A stretch of 64,000 bases of DNA from Luidia sarsii (Eukaryota > Echinodermata > Asteroidea > Paxillosida > Luidiidae). The DNA lies in the NCBI GenBank assembly GCA_949987565.1, contig OX465113.1, positions 10,278,024-10,342,023 of the forward strand. The letters are read 5' to 3'. Below, piece after piece: positions 28,589-37,759 of the stretch (within the stretch, counting starts at the first letter, position 1; each line of letters starts with the position of its first letter). The position numbers and the translations under genes were made by a program. The notes under the pieces were generated by a model. That model saw only the letters and a program-made list of their open reading frames with translations. It made no database searches and had not been told where the DNA came from.

Positions 28589-28764
28589 TAGTCTCTTCAC
28601 TGACACAAGAGGTGTGGGTTCTGAACAGAACCGATGAGTGTGGATTCGATGTTCCGGCCAGTGTGCTCTGGCCGTCCTCAGGAGAGTGTGTGCTAGACTC
28701 GGGAGGGGGACCAGGAACGTACTCACCAAATAATTTCAGAACCCACACCTCTCACGAAGAGACT
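28589..28764. mobile_element. 176-bp inverted-repeat element
   Basis: The left arm TAGTCTCTTC...AGAGGTGTGGGTTCTGA is the inverted complement of the right arm TCAGAACCCACACCTCT...GAAGAGACTA, each about 35 bp. Outside the right end the sequence GTACC...CCCGCAAACCTAC resembles the end of family B, so it may be a family B derivative. No target-site duplication is clear. Confidence 0.65.
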
Positions 28765-29010
28765 AGTCCGCCGTGTACCGGGTACCCGCAAACCTACATC
28801 CAATGTAACCTCCGCCGTGCAAAGCTTCAAAATCTCACTCAAATAAGAGCTACCTCATCTTCCGGTCTGTGTCTGTTCTTGTCCTTCTGCCTCTGAGAAC
28901 AGTCCTGCTAGGTTAAAACAAAAACAAACAAAAAACACTGGGTCCTCCGAAGTTTTGGACGAGTGAGTCAATCGAACATTTCTCTCCGCAGGCCAGCAAT
29001 CGGGAAACGT

Positions 29011-29126
29011 TCAAAACTCCTCCATCAGTTCCTCCTCGTCCAAGTTGGCCGTCCACTCCACCAGGTCGTCCACCTCCTTCTCCCAGGCATCGCCCGTCTC
29101 GCTCTGGGCAGTGGAAGGCGGCGGCA
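29011..29126 (-). CDS. UBE2U: UBE2U-like exon 9 and stop (residues 289-326)
   Basis: The acceptor CATTTGACAG precedes TGCCGCCGCC; the stop TGA is at 29,013-29,011. The acidic end WEKEVDDLVEWTANLDEEEL matches the last conserved block of the UBE2U family. Confidence 0.92.
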
Positions 29127-32100
29127 CTGTCAAATGGAAGGTCAAAGGACAGACTCATCAAGAGTAATATACCACAAATGTTGCAAACTGCCTACTGACT
29201 AAATTTACCAAAATGCAAATCTCAAAGATTTAGTGGGCCTGACGTTTCGATCCTAGCAGGGCCTTTCTTTGAGAAAGGTCCTGCTAGGATCGAAGCGTCA
29301 GGCCCACTAAATTTTGAGAAAGTCTCATCAAGCAACACACTTCAGGAAATGAGACACGGTCCTAGTTTGTCTGAGCCAGACATCAGGAAAAGTTGTCAAC
29401 TACAGCTTATTATGTCAGGACTGAAAGCATTTCACTTCTGACTTTCTTAGATTAGTAGTTACAGTGGGAAAGATGTTTCAATCCAAATCAACTATATGGC
29501 CTGTAGCCTGTGTCAGATTTAAAACTGAACGTCCAAGACTGAGCACAAGACCTCGATGCTAAAGACTAAGACCTTCATGTCTTAAACCAAAGTTCCCAAG
29601 TCCAAGACCCCAGTGCCCAAGACCTAAATGCTTAAGACTAAAACTTAGACCTCAATGTCCAAGACCAAGACCTCAATGCCCAAGACTGAGACCTCAATAC
29701 CCAAGACACAGACCCCAATGCCCAAGACCAAGACCTCAATGCAAGACCGAGACCTCAATGCCCAAGACTGAGACCACAAATCGTGATACAAATCCCACTA
29801 TTAATCGCTTTGATTATGTACATACACACCAACAAAGTTTGAATTGGGAATTTGAATCACGATTCTAATCGGGATCCAAAAAATCCCATGTTTTTTTTGG
29901 GGGGCAGTGGAAATGCCCCTATTGATCGCCCTCCACAAACTGACCTATTCTCCTGGCGGGCAGATAGATCTTGCGCATCTTGCTGATTTGGTCCATCTTC
30001 TTGTCCAGCGACTCCTTCTTGGAGGGTTTGGCTGCAAAGTTGCCGTACATCAAGGAATTGTGCCTGAAAAACAGTCAGAAGACACGGAAGATTGCAATTT
30101 GGTCAAGTATGTCGGCAAGCAGTTTGTAGTGTTTTGATTTATTTAGATTACTCTGAATTCTATTGAAAAATTGGCAACAAAAAACTCTGACTGGACTGGG
30201 ACTTGAACCCGAGACCCCTGGATTAACGTACCAGTGCTCTTCCATCTGAGCTATCCAGCTCTTAGATGGTGGCCTTCCCAAATAATCAACTAGTCTTTGC
30301 CGGGGTTTGCATGTACTCACTCCTGCAGTTGTTTCTTCATGTGTTGCTGAAGCTCTTCCAGGGGTAGGCCAAAGTGGGCTGACTGCAGTTTGGGGTCATT
30401 CTTGATGGCTTCTAATACTGCATGAAAACAAAGATGAAGGCTGGGTTAGGTAAAGTAAGACACTTACCAGAGCAGAGTGGACCAGTTTAACCAGATCGTA
30501 CAAGACAAAACCAGGGCAGAGTAGACCAGTCCAAACCAGATTGTACTACATAATACCAGAGCAGACTAGTAGACAAGTCTGAACCTGATCATGCTGGGCA
30601 ATACTAGGCCAGAGTACACCAGTCTAAACCAGATCATGCTGGGCAGTACCAGGCCAGAGTAGACCAGTCTGAACCTGATCATGCTGGGCAATACCAGGCC
30701 AGAGTACACCAGTCTAAACCAGATCATGCTGGGCAGTACCAGGCCAGAGTAGACCAGTCTGAACCTGATCATGCTGGGCAATACCAGGCCAGAGTAGACC
30801 AGTCTAAACCAGATCATGCTGGGCAATACCAGGCCAGAGTAGACCAGTCTGAACCAGATCATACTGAACAGTACCACTGCAGAGTAGACCAGTATGAACA
30901 AGATCCTACCGAACAGCACAAGAGAATAATAAACCAGTCTGAACCAGATAATACCAGTCTGCACAAGACCAGAATAAACCAGTCCGGACTAAATACTACT
31001 GAAGAAATACTAGAGCATTACAGAAAAAAAACCTAGCCAGCTGGCCGAGACTTACGTGGATTTTTCATGTTGGCCTCTGACTTGCTGGTGGCTATGCCAT
31101 TCCAGGTGGTCAGGTACTCGTCAAAGGAGACCTTGGCCTGAGGGTTGCGGGCTGACTTGGGCCTGTCTGTTGCTTGAGCTGCCGCATCATCAAACCTCAC
31201 CTTGGTGTCATCTTCCAACTGCAGGCTCTGCCCAGCTGAAAGTTATTAAAAGTGAAAACATTAAGAATTAAAATTAAACAAATATATATATATCATTTTG
31301 ATAAGCAAGAAGCATTTCATGAAGCATGGTTTGGTTAGCAATCTCGTTTTGACCGAGGAAGATTCTGGTTTCCCGGACTCACCGTGGACACGCTGGCTTG
31401 CAGCCACACAGTCCAGCACCATCTGCCGGTACAAGTCTGGCGACTCAGCCAGAATGCTGCCCGCATCCTGGTTGACCACATCTCGGAGGACAGGGTAGGA
31501 CAGCAGACACTAGAGGGCAGCAGACAGAGACAAGGCTCAGGGTAGGGGTTTTTTTTAACGTTACAAGGTCCATTTAACCACTTCGCGCCGGGACCTCCAA
31601 AATTGGAGCTCTGTTGGTTTGACAATGCGACAGGGCCCTCCGAATCCGGGCACAAAGCAATACGGATCAGTATAGCAATACGAATCAGTACAAAAGAATA
31701 CGAATCAGTACAAAGACCCTTTTTGACGCAAGATGCCGCATGATTTGCAAGATTAGCAGCAGTAATTGTGCAATTGTGGGACCTTCACTGTGGATGATCG
31801 AGGGATACCGCGCTGCCGCTGAAAGCACGCGGGGGACATTGTGTTGGCATGCCACACAGCCCAACGGTCGTTGGTCAGGCAGTGGAATTCCATCCAAATT
31901 CTTCACCACAACCTGAACGCCCAGTTGTGACCGACCAACTCGAAGATTTGACTGCCTGGAGTGGAGGCTGGAGTCTGCGGCCAGGGATTGTCAGTACGGT
32001 ACACGCACACACACACAAGTCCGTTACGCTCCATTGATGACGCACAATGGGCCCTTTTTTGAACGGATAATCTCTTGACAAAAGCCACAACGACATCCGA

Positions 32101-35100
32101 ATTGTGCCAGGTTTTACTCTCTTGTATCCATAGTATACTCTTATCGATTTATTTCACAGAAATATATTGTTCCGATTGTTTTAGCGAGATTTGAAAATGA
32201 TGCATTGTTAAAAAAAACAACATATGGCAGTCATAGGCACTGTAAAAGCACCCAGCACAAAGTGATTAACTCTTTCACTACGGAATTAATGTGCATGTCT
32301 GTACGGAATAAATTTGGTAATATATTAGAAACAATGGGACATGCGAGCCGATGTATCGGCTTTCCATCAACAGAGAGCGGTTTACCGAGCCGATGTATCG
32401 GCGCGCCGTACGGAAAGAGTTCAGTGATTAAGTGAACCAGCTAACGTAGCATAGGTTCATCATACCCCATTACCTGGATAGCTAGCAGCACTGAGAGTAA
32501 ACTATAGGACTCCTTCCAGGTGCTGATGTCATCTAAGAAGTCCACACAGGGACGACCGGTGTTCATATCAACTAATTATTAAGACGAAAAAACAACATCC
32601 ATAAGAAATAGTCAAAGACCAGGCAATTGATTCCAAAACAGGCACACGAAAGAAAAACTGCTGGGGAAATTTCAAAACAATTCATTACAATAATGAAGAA
32701 AACTTGACTGGAACAGGATTTGACTGACTAAATTTCTGGATTAGCGTACCTCAGGTCTCAGGTTCAAATCCTGGTCCAGTCAAGTTTCCTTTGCTCCTTC
32801 AATAAATGAATCAGTTCACTTGGAGTAACCCTTTGATTACAATAATTATTATTCCATTCAGCATCACAACTTCCATCTAGAAAATGTCTTTCATTTGGTT
32901 TCATCATTTTGTTAAGTCCAGTAGGACCAGTACACATATGGCTTGTGACATTTTCACTATAGAGGTTTTTCACATGACGTCACTTGACCGCCAAAGACTG
33001 ATTAGCATGTCCTCAGGAGCAACCAAATCCGCGTAAGCGCATGCAAATATCGAATGTGAGCATTTCCGTCGGACTTTTGATGACTCGAAGGTGCGCGCAT
33101 TCCGCGTACATCCGCATGAATTGAAACGCGCGTCTACGCAAAAAAAACGCGACTATGTCAGCAAAATGTGCAACTACGCAAAACGCCACCACTTACAGCG
33201 CAGCCACACAAGCAGCCAGTACGCGTGCAGCTGGAATCCATTACATGAGTGATGGTGCCACACTTACCGTTGGGATGGAATGGAATGGTATGGAAATGCA
33301 CAACTGGCGGAACATTATTAAAATGCTCGTCAAACCTCAGATTCAGGGAAAACACTCCACCTGACAGAATGAAAAGATACAACATTTCAAAAACAAATAC
33401 AAAAATGAATGCCCTACATACCCCCCCAAAATAAAATAAAAATAGTCAAAGTACAGTACACATTTCTCCTGGAATCCAGAGGGACTGATGTGGCAACTGA
33501 TAATTATTTTGATGAATAAATTAGTTAACTTTAGCGGGGATGTAAAAGGTGGATGGTACGCATAAGGACAAAAATACGCATAAGGACAAAAATATTAAAA
33601 TTATTATAAAAAAGTACCGGTACAATGGCTACAGTTACTGGGCATTCTGCCTTTTGAGAAAGGTCCTAATCGTATCCAAACGTCAGGCCCTCCTATTTTT
33701 GGATTTTTTTTGGGGGGCACGCTTTTGACCGCTGAGGTGGCAAGCTTTGAAGACAAAAGTCCTCTTCATACGATGCTGAAAAAACTCGCAAGGCTTCAGA
33801 AAATGTCTCCTGCATGAGAAATCTTACAAAAGTGCCATCGTGTGAAAGGTCACCAATGCTTGAGAGTGACAGACGTCCCTGGTGAACCCTTGAGAGATTT
33901 TGTTGTAGGTCTGGACCTCCGCCAAATCTTCCACTAGCGGAGGATTTCTCACGGGACCCTTGACAATCGATCAAGGGAGGAACTGTTTATTTGTACGACG
34001 TCCCATGCTATATGCTAATATTTCTCTCAAGCCTTGTCAGTTTTTTCAGCATCGTCTGAAAAGGGCTAAAGACCGAAGGTGGCCAATAGAAGCTGTCAGC
34101 CTGTCACATTGTTCATATACTGTGGAAGCCTGGTCGGAGCAGCGCTTACCTTCCCATATGGTGTCTTTGAGTCCTCTGACGGTGGCCACCCATTCAAACA
34201 AGTTGCCTTCAGTCAGTGGCTCCGCCTCTATGCCCTGATACCAGACGACAAAATGGCCTCTCTTATAAACAAGATTCAACTAACTGCAGATGCTGTTCTA
34301 GACCATGATTTTTGGGAGGGCTCGAAGAGGGTCTCAAATTTTCATGGGGGGGTTTGGATGAATTGGGGTGGGGGGCTTGAGCCCTCAGAGCCCCCTTGAC
34401 CCTCGTAGAACCGCGCCTGACAAACTTATATGCAAAATCGGACACCTCTGGTTCAAATCCCGGTCTGGTCCGAGTTTTCTTTGCCATTTTTAATTTGTTC
34501 AAAATCTCCCAGTCAGTATCATTTCTTTTGACAAGATTCAACAAAACCATAGATAAAATGTTTTCTTGTATCTGCGAGAATTTACATGGTACTTCAATAA
34601 GGGTAAGTCCTACTCAACGTATGCTCAGTGGTTTGCCTGAATGTCGCCAAAAAATGTAGCATTTGCCACTATACAGATTTGATTCCACGATCAGCTAAGT
34701 GGCTAAGACGTCTGCACTAGAGATCAAGAGTCACAGGTTTTGAGTCCCGCCCAAGCTACCTGTATTTTTCTAGCAGGCAATCGGGCAAAGCACTGAGCTA
34801 AGTGCATGGCAAGTAGGGCAAACCCGCACGGAGTTAAAGAGTCAATAACCATACAATTTAGGATTCTCAAAGGATCTTTTTCTCATGTGGGCAAGCTGTC
34901 TAGGTGCACTCAAAGTCCTATGGTGAACCTATAGGCTATAGTATACCATAGATGATGATGGTGCAATGCGATGACCTTTGAGCAAGGTCCTGCTAGGATT
35001 CTAAACATCACGTCCTCTACATTTGTTTGGAAAAATAAAAACCAAACAAAAAATGGAAAAAACTAAATTCAGGAGACTTTTTACCAATTTGAAAAAAAAA

Positions 35101-35683
35101 AATGGCAAAGACAATGTGGACAGGACCAGAACTTGAACCTGAGACCTCTGGGTTTGCGTACGAGTGTTCAAACCATCTGAGGTATTCAGCCCATAATAGA
35201 TGGTGGCCTTCCCTAATAATAGTCAACTAGTCTTTGCCGAGGTGGGGGCATTTGACCATTAACAGCCGTACATCTCCATGGGTCACGTCCCTACTGTCAT
35301 TCAGATGCTTCCGACTGGTGCCCCAATCCAGTTAAAGTTTTCTTTGCCATTTATTTAAACAACCAAAACTTTGACTGTATGTATACATCATCGCAGTGGC
35401 TGTTGTTACGGCAGTCGTCCGTGTGGTTCCCTGACTAAATTGTATTTCGTCAGCATTGCAGGCTGGTTGAACCAGTCTATTAGCTGATAGTCTGGTTCCA
35501 AGAGCTAAACATCCTGACAAATACTGTGAAGTCAGGGAACCAAACGGACGACTGCCGTAACAACAGCCACTGCGATACATCATAGCTAGCATTCTATTCA
35601 CCCCTACATGTTCTTACCCATGCCGGATCTTTCTGCAGGAGGATGTACTCCTTTTCCAGAAGCATGTGAGCTCTGGAATGCAT
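29011..35683 (-). CDS. UBE2U: ubiquitin-conjugating enzyme E2 U-like, complete nine-exon gene
   Basis: Joined exons give 326 residues: 35618-35683, 34150-34234, 33268-33360, 32474-32571, 31383-31509, 31056-31235, 30321-30417, 29945-30063 and 29011-29126. Every intron has GT-AG ends and the phases agree across all eight junctions, with a total CDS of 981 bp. Residues 1-150 form a UBC fold that should accept ubiquitin from E1 as a thioester: HPN at 79-81 and catalytic Cys90 in TGRPCVDFLD. The start MHSRAHMLL aligns with the UBE2U N terminus. Residues about 157-326 are a long C-terminal tail keeping two UBE2U landmarks, SFDEY..TW..IATSK (193-208) and WEKEVDDLVEW (303-313). From family knowledge UBE2U is a poorly studied E2, so its substrate and partner E3 are unknown here. 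Assignment rests on remembered family features, with no search run. The gene faces away from FBXL12. No clear polyadenylation signal was seen. Confidence 0.93.
29177..29321 (+). repeat. family A repeat with hairpin, in UBE2U intron 8
   Basis: Full copy: TGTTGCAAACTGCCTACTGA, TTTACCAAAATGCAAATCTC, then arms GGGCCTGACGTTTCGATCCT and AGGATCGAAGCGTCAGGCCC meeting at CCTTTCTTTGAGAAAGG. It begins 51 bp upstream (gene sense) of the exon 9 acceptor. Confidence 0.92.
29520..29780 (+). repeat. degenerate relative of the 21-bp minisatellite, in UBE2U intron 8
   Basis: Irregular CCAAGACCAAGACCTCAATG units of about 18-21 bp. Its left flank (AAAACTGAACGTCCAAGACT, GAGCACAAGACCTC) resembles the left flank of the big array (AAAACTGAAAGTCCGAGCCT, GAGACCAAAACCTC), so the two arrays share an ancestor. 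Confidence 0.8.
29795..29920 (+). repeat. family E dispersed repeat fragment
   Basis: AATCCCACTATTAATCGC, TTTGAATCACGATTC and GGGATCCAAAAAATCCC match the right half of the element at 56,075-56,536 in order. It ends 24 bp from the exon 8 donor of UBE2U. Confidence 0.7.
29945..30063 (-). CDS. UBE2U: UBE2U-like exon 8 (residues 249-289)
   Basis: The acceptor CTGTTTTTCAG precedes GCACAATTCC; the donor is GTCAGTTTG. It encodes a basic Lys/Met-rich stretch (KPSKKESLDKKMDQISKMRK). The phase matches exons 7 and 9. Confidence 0.87.
30150..30300 (-). repeat. tRNA-derived SINE in UBE2U intron 7
   Basis: On the minus strand it reads GCTGGATAGCTCAGATGGAA (A box TAGCTCAGATGG) and GGGTTCAAGTCCCAGTCCAG (B box). 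The CTGGA/TCCAG ends can pair as an acceptor stem. Flanking SINE body AGACTAGTTGATTATT and GGAAGGCCACCATCT is shared with 35,118-35,230. The would-be anticodon loop lacks T33 and the T stem is imperfect, so this is a SINE head and not a tRNA gene. Confidence 0.8.
30321..30417 (-). CDS. UBE2U: UBE2U-like exon 7 (residues 217-249)
   Basis: The acceptor TTTCATGCAG precedes TATTAGAAG; the donor is GTGAGTACA. It encodes LLEAIKNDPK...LEELQQHMKKQLQ, likely helical. Confidence 0.88.
30475..30965 (+). repeat. 45-bp tandem repeat with 90-bp higher order, in UBE2U intron 6
   Basis: Units contain ATCATGCTGGGCAATACCAG and GCCAGAGTAGACCAGTCT. Two unit types alternate (GAACCTGATC and AAACCAGATC), so GAACCTGATC recurs exactly 90 bp apart at 30,581, 30,671 and 30,761. 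A 132-codon minus frame across it is a by-product of the 45-bp period. Confidence 0.93.
31056..31235 (-). CDS. UBE2U: UBE2U-like exon 6, start of C-terminal tail (residues 157-217)
   Basis: The acceptor is AACTTTCAG and the donor GTAAGTCTC. It is polar and probably flexible at first (LEDDTKVRFDDAAAQATDRP), then carries the conserved SFDEYLTTWNGIATSK segment. Confidence 0.92.
31383..31509 (-). CDS. UBE2U: UBE2U-like exon 5 (residues 115-157)
   Basis: The acceptor GCCCTCTAG precedes TGTCTGCTG; the donor is GTGAGTCC. It encodes the C-terminal helices of the UBC fold (LLSYPVL...VNQDAGSILAESPDLYRQMV). Confidence 0.93.
32261..32431. mobile_element. short element with 9-bp target-site duplication, UBE2U intron 4
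   Basis: The direct repeat AGTGATTAA flanks it at 32,261-32,269 and 32,423-32,431. Inside, CTCTTTC.ACTACGG faces CCGTACGGAAAGAG as short inverted ends. The 16-bp imperfect palindrome GAGCCGATGTATCGGC occurs twice (32,345-32,360 and 32,387-32,402). It lies 43 bp from the exon 4 donor. Confidence 0.7.
32474..32571 (-). CDS. UBE2U: UBE2U-like exon 4 with catalytic cysteine (residues 82-114)
   Basis: The acceptor AATAATTAG has a weak pyrimidine tract; the donor is GTAATGGG. It encodes VDMNTGRPCVDFLDD then WKESYSLLSVLLAIQ. The cysteine is residue 90, nine residues after the Asn of HPN, the spacing expected for this subfamily. Confidence 0.94.
32735..32790 (+). repeat. tRNA-derived SINE fragment, UBE2U intron 3/4 region
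   Basis: GGATTAGCGTACCTCAGGTC and CAGGTTCAAATCCTGGTCCA match the B-box half of the SINE at 30,150-30,300. It lies in intron 3, antisense to UBE2U. Confidence 0.65.
33268..33360 (-). CDS. UBE2U: UBE2U-like exon 3 with HPN motif (residues 51-82)
   Basis: The acceptor is CATTCTGTCAG and the donor GTAAGTGTG. It encodes GGVFSLNLRF...PPVVHFHTIPFHPN, so the conserved HPN tripeptide sits at the exon end and the next codon is split. Confidence 0.94.
33648..33702 (-). repeat. family A repeat fragment, UBE2U intron 2
   Basis: TTGAGAAAGGTCCTAATCGT and ATCCAAACGTCAGGCCC are one hairpin arm of family A in reverse orientation, with a diverged centre. Confidence 0.65.
34150..34234 (-). CDS. UBE2U: UBE2U-like exon 2 (residues 23-51)
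   Basis: The acceptor GGTATCAG precedes GGCATAGAGG; the donor is GTAAGCGC. It encodes GIEAEPL...LFEW...GLKDTIWE, the beta-strand region of the UBC fold, and ends in phase 1. Confidence 0.92.
34400..34495 (+). repeat. tRNA-derived SINE fragment, UBE2U intron 1
   Basis: GGTTCAAATCCCGGTCTGGT followed by GAGTTTTCTTTGCCATTTTT matches the B box and downstream body of the SINE copies at 30,150-30,300 and 35,118-35,230. Confidence 0.6.
34690..34820 (+). repeat. second tRNA-like SINE family
   Basis: AGCTAAGTGGCTAAGACGTC and CACAGGTTTTGAGTCCCGCC resemble degenerate A and B boxes. The body GGCAATCGGGCAAAGCACTG recurs near 47,690 as GGCAACAGGGCAAAGCACTG, so the piece is dispersed. Confidence 0.5.
35118..35230 (-). 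repeat. tRNA-derived SINE copy, UBE2U intron 1
   Basis: Reverse complement carries GGTTCAAGTTCTGG, an anticodon-like region with CGTACG, and the body GACTAGTTGACTATTATTAG and GGAAGGCCACCATC. Same order and orientation as 30,150-30,300 with more substitutions. Confidence 0.75.
35392..35574. mobile_element. MITE with 9-bp target-site duplication, UBE2U intron 1
   Basis: 183 bp with inverted ends of about 44 bp (CGCAGTGGCTGTTGTTACGG at left). It is flanked by the perfect direct repeat ATACATCAT (35,383-35,391 and 35,575-35,583). A 9-bp duplication is typical of Mutator-like transposases, which is inference. It ends 43 bp from the exon 1 donor of UBE2U. Confidence 0.88.
35618..35683 (-). CDS. 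UBE2U: UBE2U-like exon 1 (residues 1-22)
   Basis: Starts at ATG 35,683-35,681 and ends TGG followed by donor GTAAGAAC, phase 0. The start is preferred because the MHSRAHMLLEKEY opening aligns residue for residue with the known family start. Confidence 0.9.
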
Positions 35684-35832
35684 CCTTGTATCTGACTCAC
35701 AAAGGTGCTCAGTGCTCACACAGTAACAAATGCCTCTGGCTGTCAACTCTGTGGAAGAAAATTACCATCAGTGGGAAATGTATGTGAATGTGAACTTGTA
35801 TCAAACTCAAGTAAAACAATTCCCATCCATAG

Positions 35833-36313
35833 AAGTCCCACTTACTGGGCCGGTAGGAGCTCCTCTGAAACAATTTGTGTGTTGATCTGTCGCACTAGCA
35901 TCCCACTGCGTCTAATATAGTAAAACACAAATGCTCAACAGATGGCCTTAAAAGTGCCCGAAATCGCGTCAAAAGATTCAATAAAAGGACCTGCCAGATT
36001 CTATACATGTATGTCAAGACGAACAAGTGGTATTTCAGCTGGCAATTCCGACAAAATGTCTCCTATGTAGGCATCGGACATTTCGAGTTGTTCAAAACGC
36101 AATATGTTTGTACAACGTGTGATATAAAATCTCATCATGCGCTTTAGCAATGAGCCCACAATAATCCCACATACAAACCATATTACATGAAGACTGGGTA
36201 CTAGACGTTGAGAATGTCTGTTTTACTATATTAGACGCAGCGGGACGCTAGTGCATCAGATCAACACACAAATCGTTTCAGAGGAGCTCCTAGTGGCCCA
36301 GTAAGTAGGACTA
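35833..36313. mobile_element. foldback element with 9-bp target-site duplication upstream of UBE2U
   Basis: 481 bp. Arms of about 90 bp (35,833-35,925 and 36,222-36,313) begin AAGTCCCACTTACTGGGCC and include GGAGCTCCTCTGAAACAATT. Direct repeat CATCCATAG at 35,824-35,832 and 36,314-36,322. It lies 150 bp upstream of the UBE2U start codon, so it may form part of its promoter or 5' UTR. Confidence 0.88.
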
Positions 36314-36322
36314 CATCCATAG

Positions 36323-37259
36323 TAATAATACTATTACTAAGTGTTCTGTTACTGTAGCCAGTGTTAGTACTAATAGTAATACTAGTATTTAGTAATACTA
36401 ATAGTAATACTAATAGCACCATTTAATTCTTGTCATTGGGGTCTCCTGTTTGGATGGGAATCAAATACGAGTACAGTATTATATTATAGTATACATTTTG
36501 AGATCACATCCATGTCCTTAGAATAGATTGTATGTGGCGATTTTCAAAAGGGTGAAAAGGGTGCGATTGGAACAGTGGTGTTTCAAAAATGGTGAAAACA
36601 CGAAGTGCACAATAATTTTGAACATACTACTTCATTTCTCTCACTCTCAGGTCTGTGACCTTCGGGAGGATGAGGGTTACGATTACCACAACTAGGGCCT
36701 ACCATACCAAGCAGTACCACTGGCAATACCAGGGAGTAGGGCCTAACTTCCCCTCCACCTCCGGCCTAAGTTTTGTTTCCTTTCTTTGGTTGATTTAGAA
36801 TTATTTAAAAAAACGTAGAAATACTAAAAAAGGCTACCGATACAGTTACTGTAGTCCGAGTAACTATAATTTGAAAAGTATAAACTAGACCTTACAACTA
36901 CAAAGCGCCCTTTTTTTAAATTCGCCCGAGCCCTCAAAAAAAAAATTAAAAATGGGCGATTGTAACTAAGTAAGGTGCAAGTTACTAAGATGAGATGATA
37001 TTGATAAGTCTCATCACATTCACTCGTGAATTTTAACCCTTTTCGGTCAATTTAGAACCACATCTGACATCCGAGAAAGCAAACCAGTGATACCTAGCTA
37101 AAATCCAATTAGTGTGTCTGATCTGCTGACTTACTTCGGGCATATTGACCTAGGTGAAACCGGTCTTGACAACAATCGCTCCGATCTTGTTTACAGGGCG
37201 GCCATTTTGGATCTAAGCAGACTCGAGCCCACGACGGGAACGAGGTTCGTTATACAGTA
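36323..37259. other. spacer between UBE2U and the ACATGT array
   Basis: AT-rich with TAATAGTAATACTA repeats near 36,360-36,420. No exon was recognised. A CGGCCATTTTGG motif at 37,199-37,210 is listed separately. Confidence 0.5.
37198..37210. promoter_or_regulatory. YY1-like GCGGCCATTTTGG motif
   Basis: GCGGCCATTTTGG matches the AAAATGGCGGC consensus often found just downstream of transcription starts in animals. It is 1.5 kb upstream of the UBE2U start codon in UBE2U sense, but a promoter role is only inferred. Confidence 0.3.
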
Positions 37260-37640
37260 TCTCTACATGTGTACATGTACATGTACAGGTACCTACATGT
37301 ACATATACACACAACCCCACCGCGTACTGTACCCACGGACGTGTATTTTTACACGTCCGTGACTGTACCATGAAGATGCTAGCTACATGTTGTATTTACA
37401 CGTACATATACATGTACACAACACATGTACATGTACACATGTACATTGTATTGTACTGTACTGTACATGTACATGTACATGTACATGTACATGTACATGT
37501 ACATGTGTATCGATACGGTACATGGACATTATTTTGTACAGTGTACAGTCATGGAGGAATAAGTGTACACTGTACATGTACATGTGTGTACATGTGCATG
37601 TACATTGTACAGTACAATCATGTACTGTACATGTGCAGTT
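37260..37640. repeat. ACATGT / GTACAT self-complementary array
   Basis: Dense ACATGTACATGTAC repeats, with a pure run at about 37,465-37,506. The unit is its own reverse complement, so both strands show Cys/Thr/Tyr/Met/His/Val repeat frames, which are artefacts. Similar smaller clusters occur near 53,415-53,490, 54,865-54,970 and 58,140-58,520. Confidence 0.93.
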
Positions 37641-37759
37641 CAAATACATGTAATGTATGTTGGTGCGACTCTCTGCCGAGATATGAATATGCATCAGGTA
37701 TTGACGTCACTGCACAGTGCACACCGATCCGTATTCGTACATTGACCGTACCACTCGGT

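Noticed and set aside
30196..30264. Functional tRNA gene on the minus strand
   Set aside because: The anticodon loop lacks T33, the T stem mispairs and the sequence continues into a repeated SINE body found elsewhere.
30566..30964. 132-codon minus frame (SGLVLPSMIWFRLVY repeats)
   Set aside because: 45-bp intronic tandem repeat; a multiple of three keeps the frame open.
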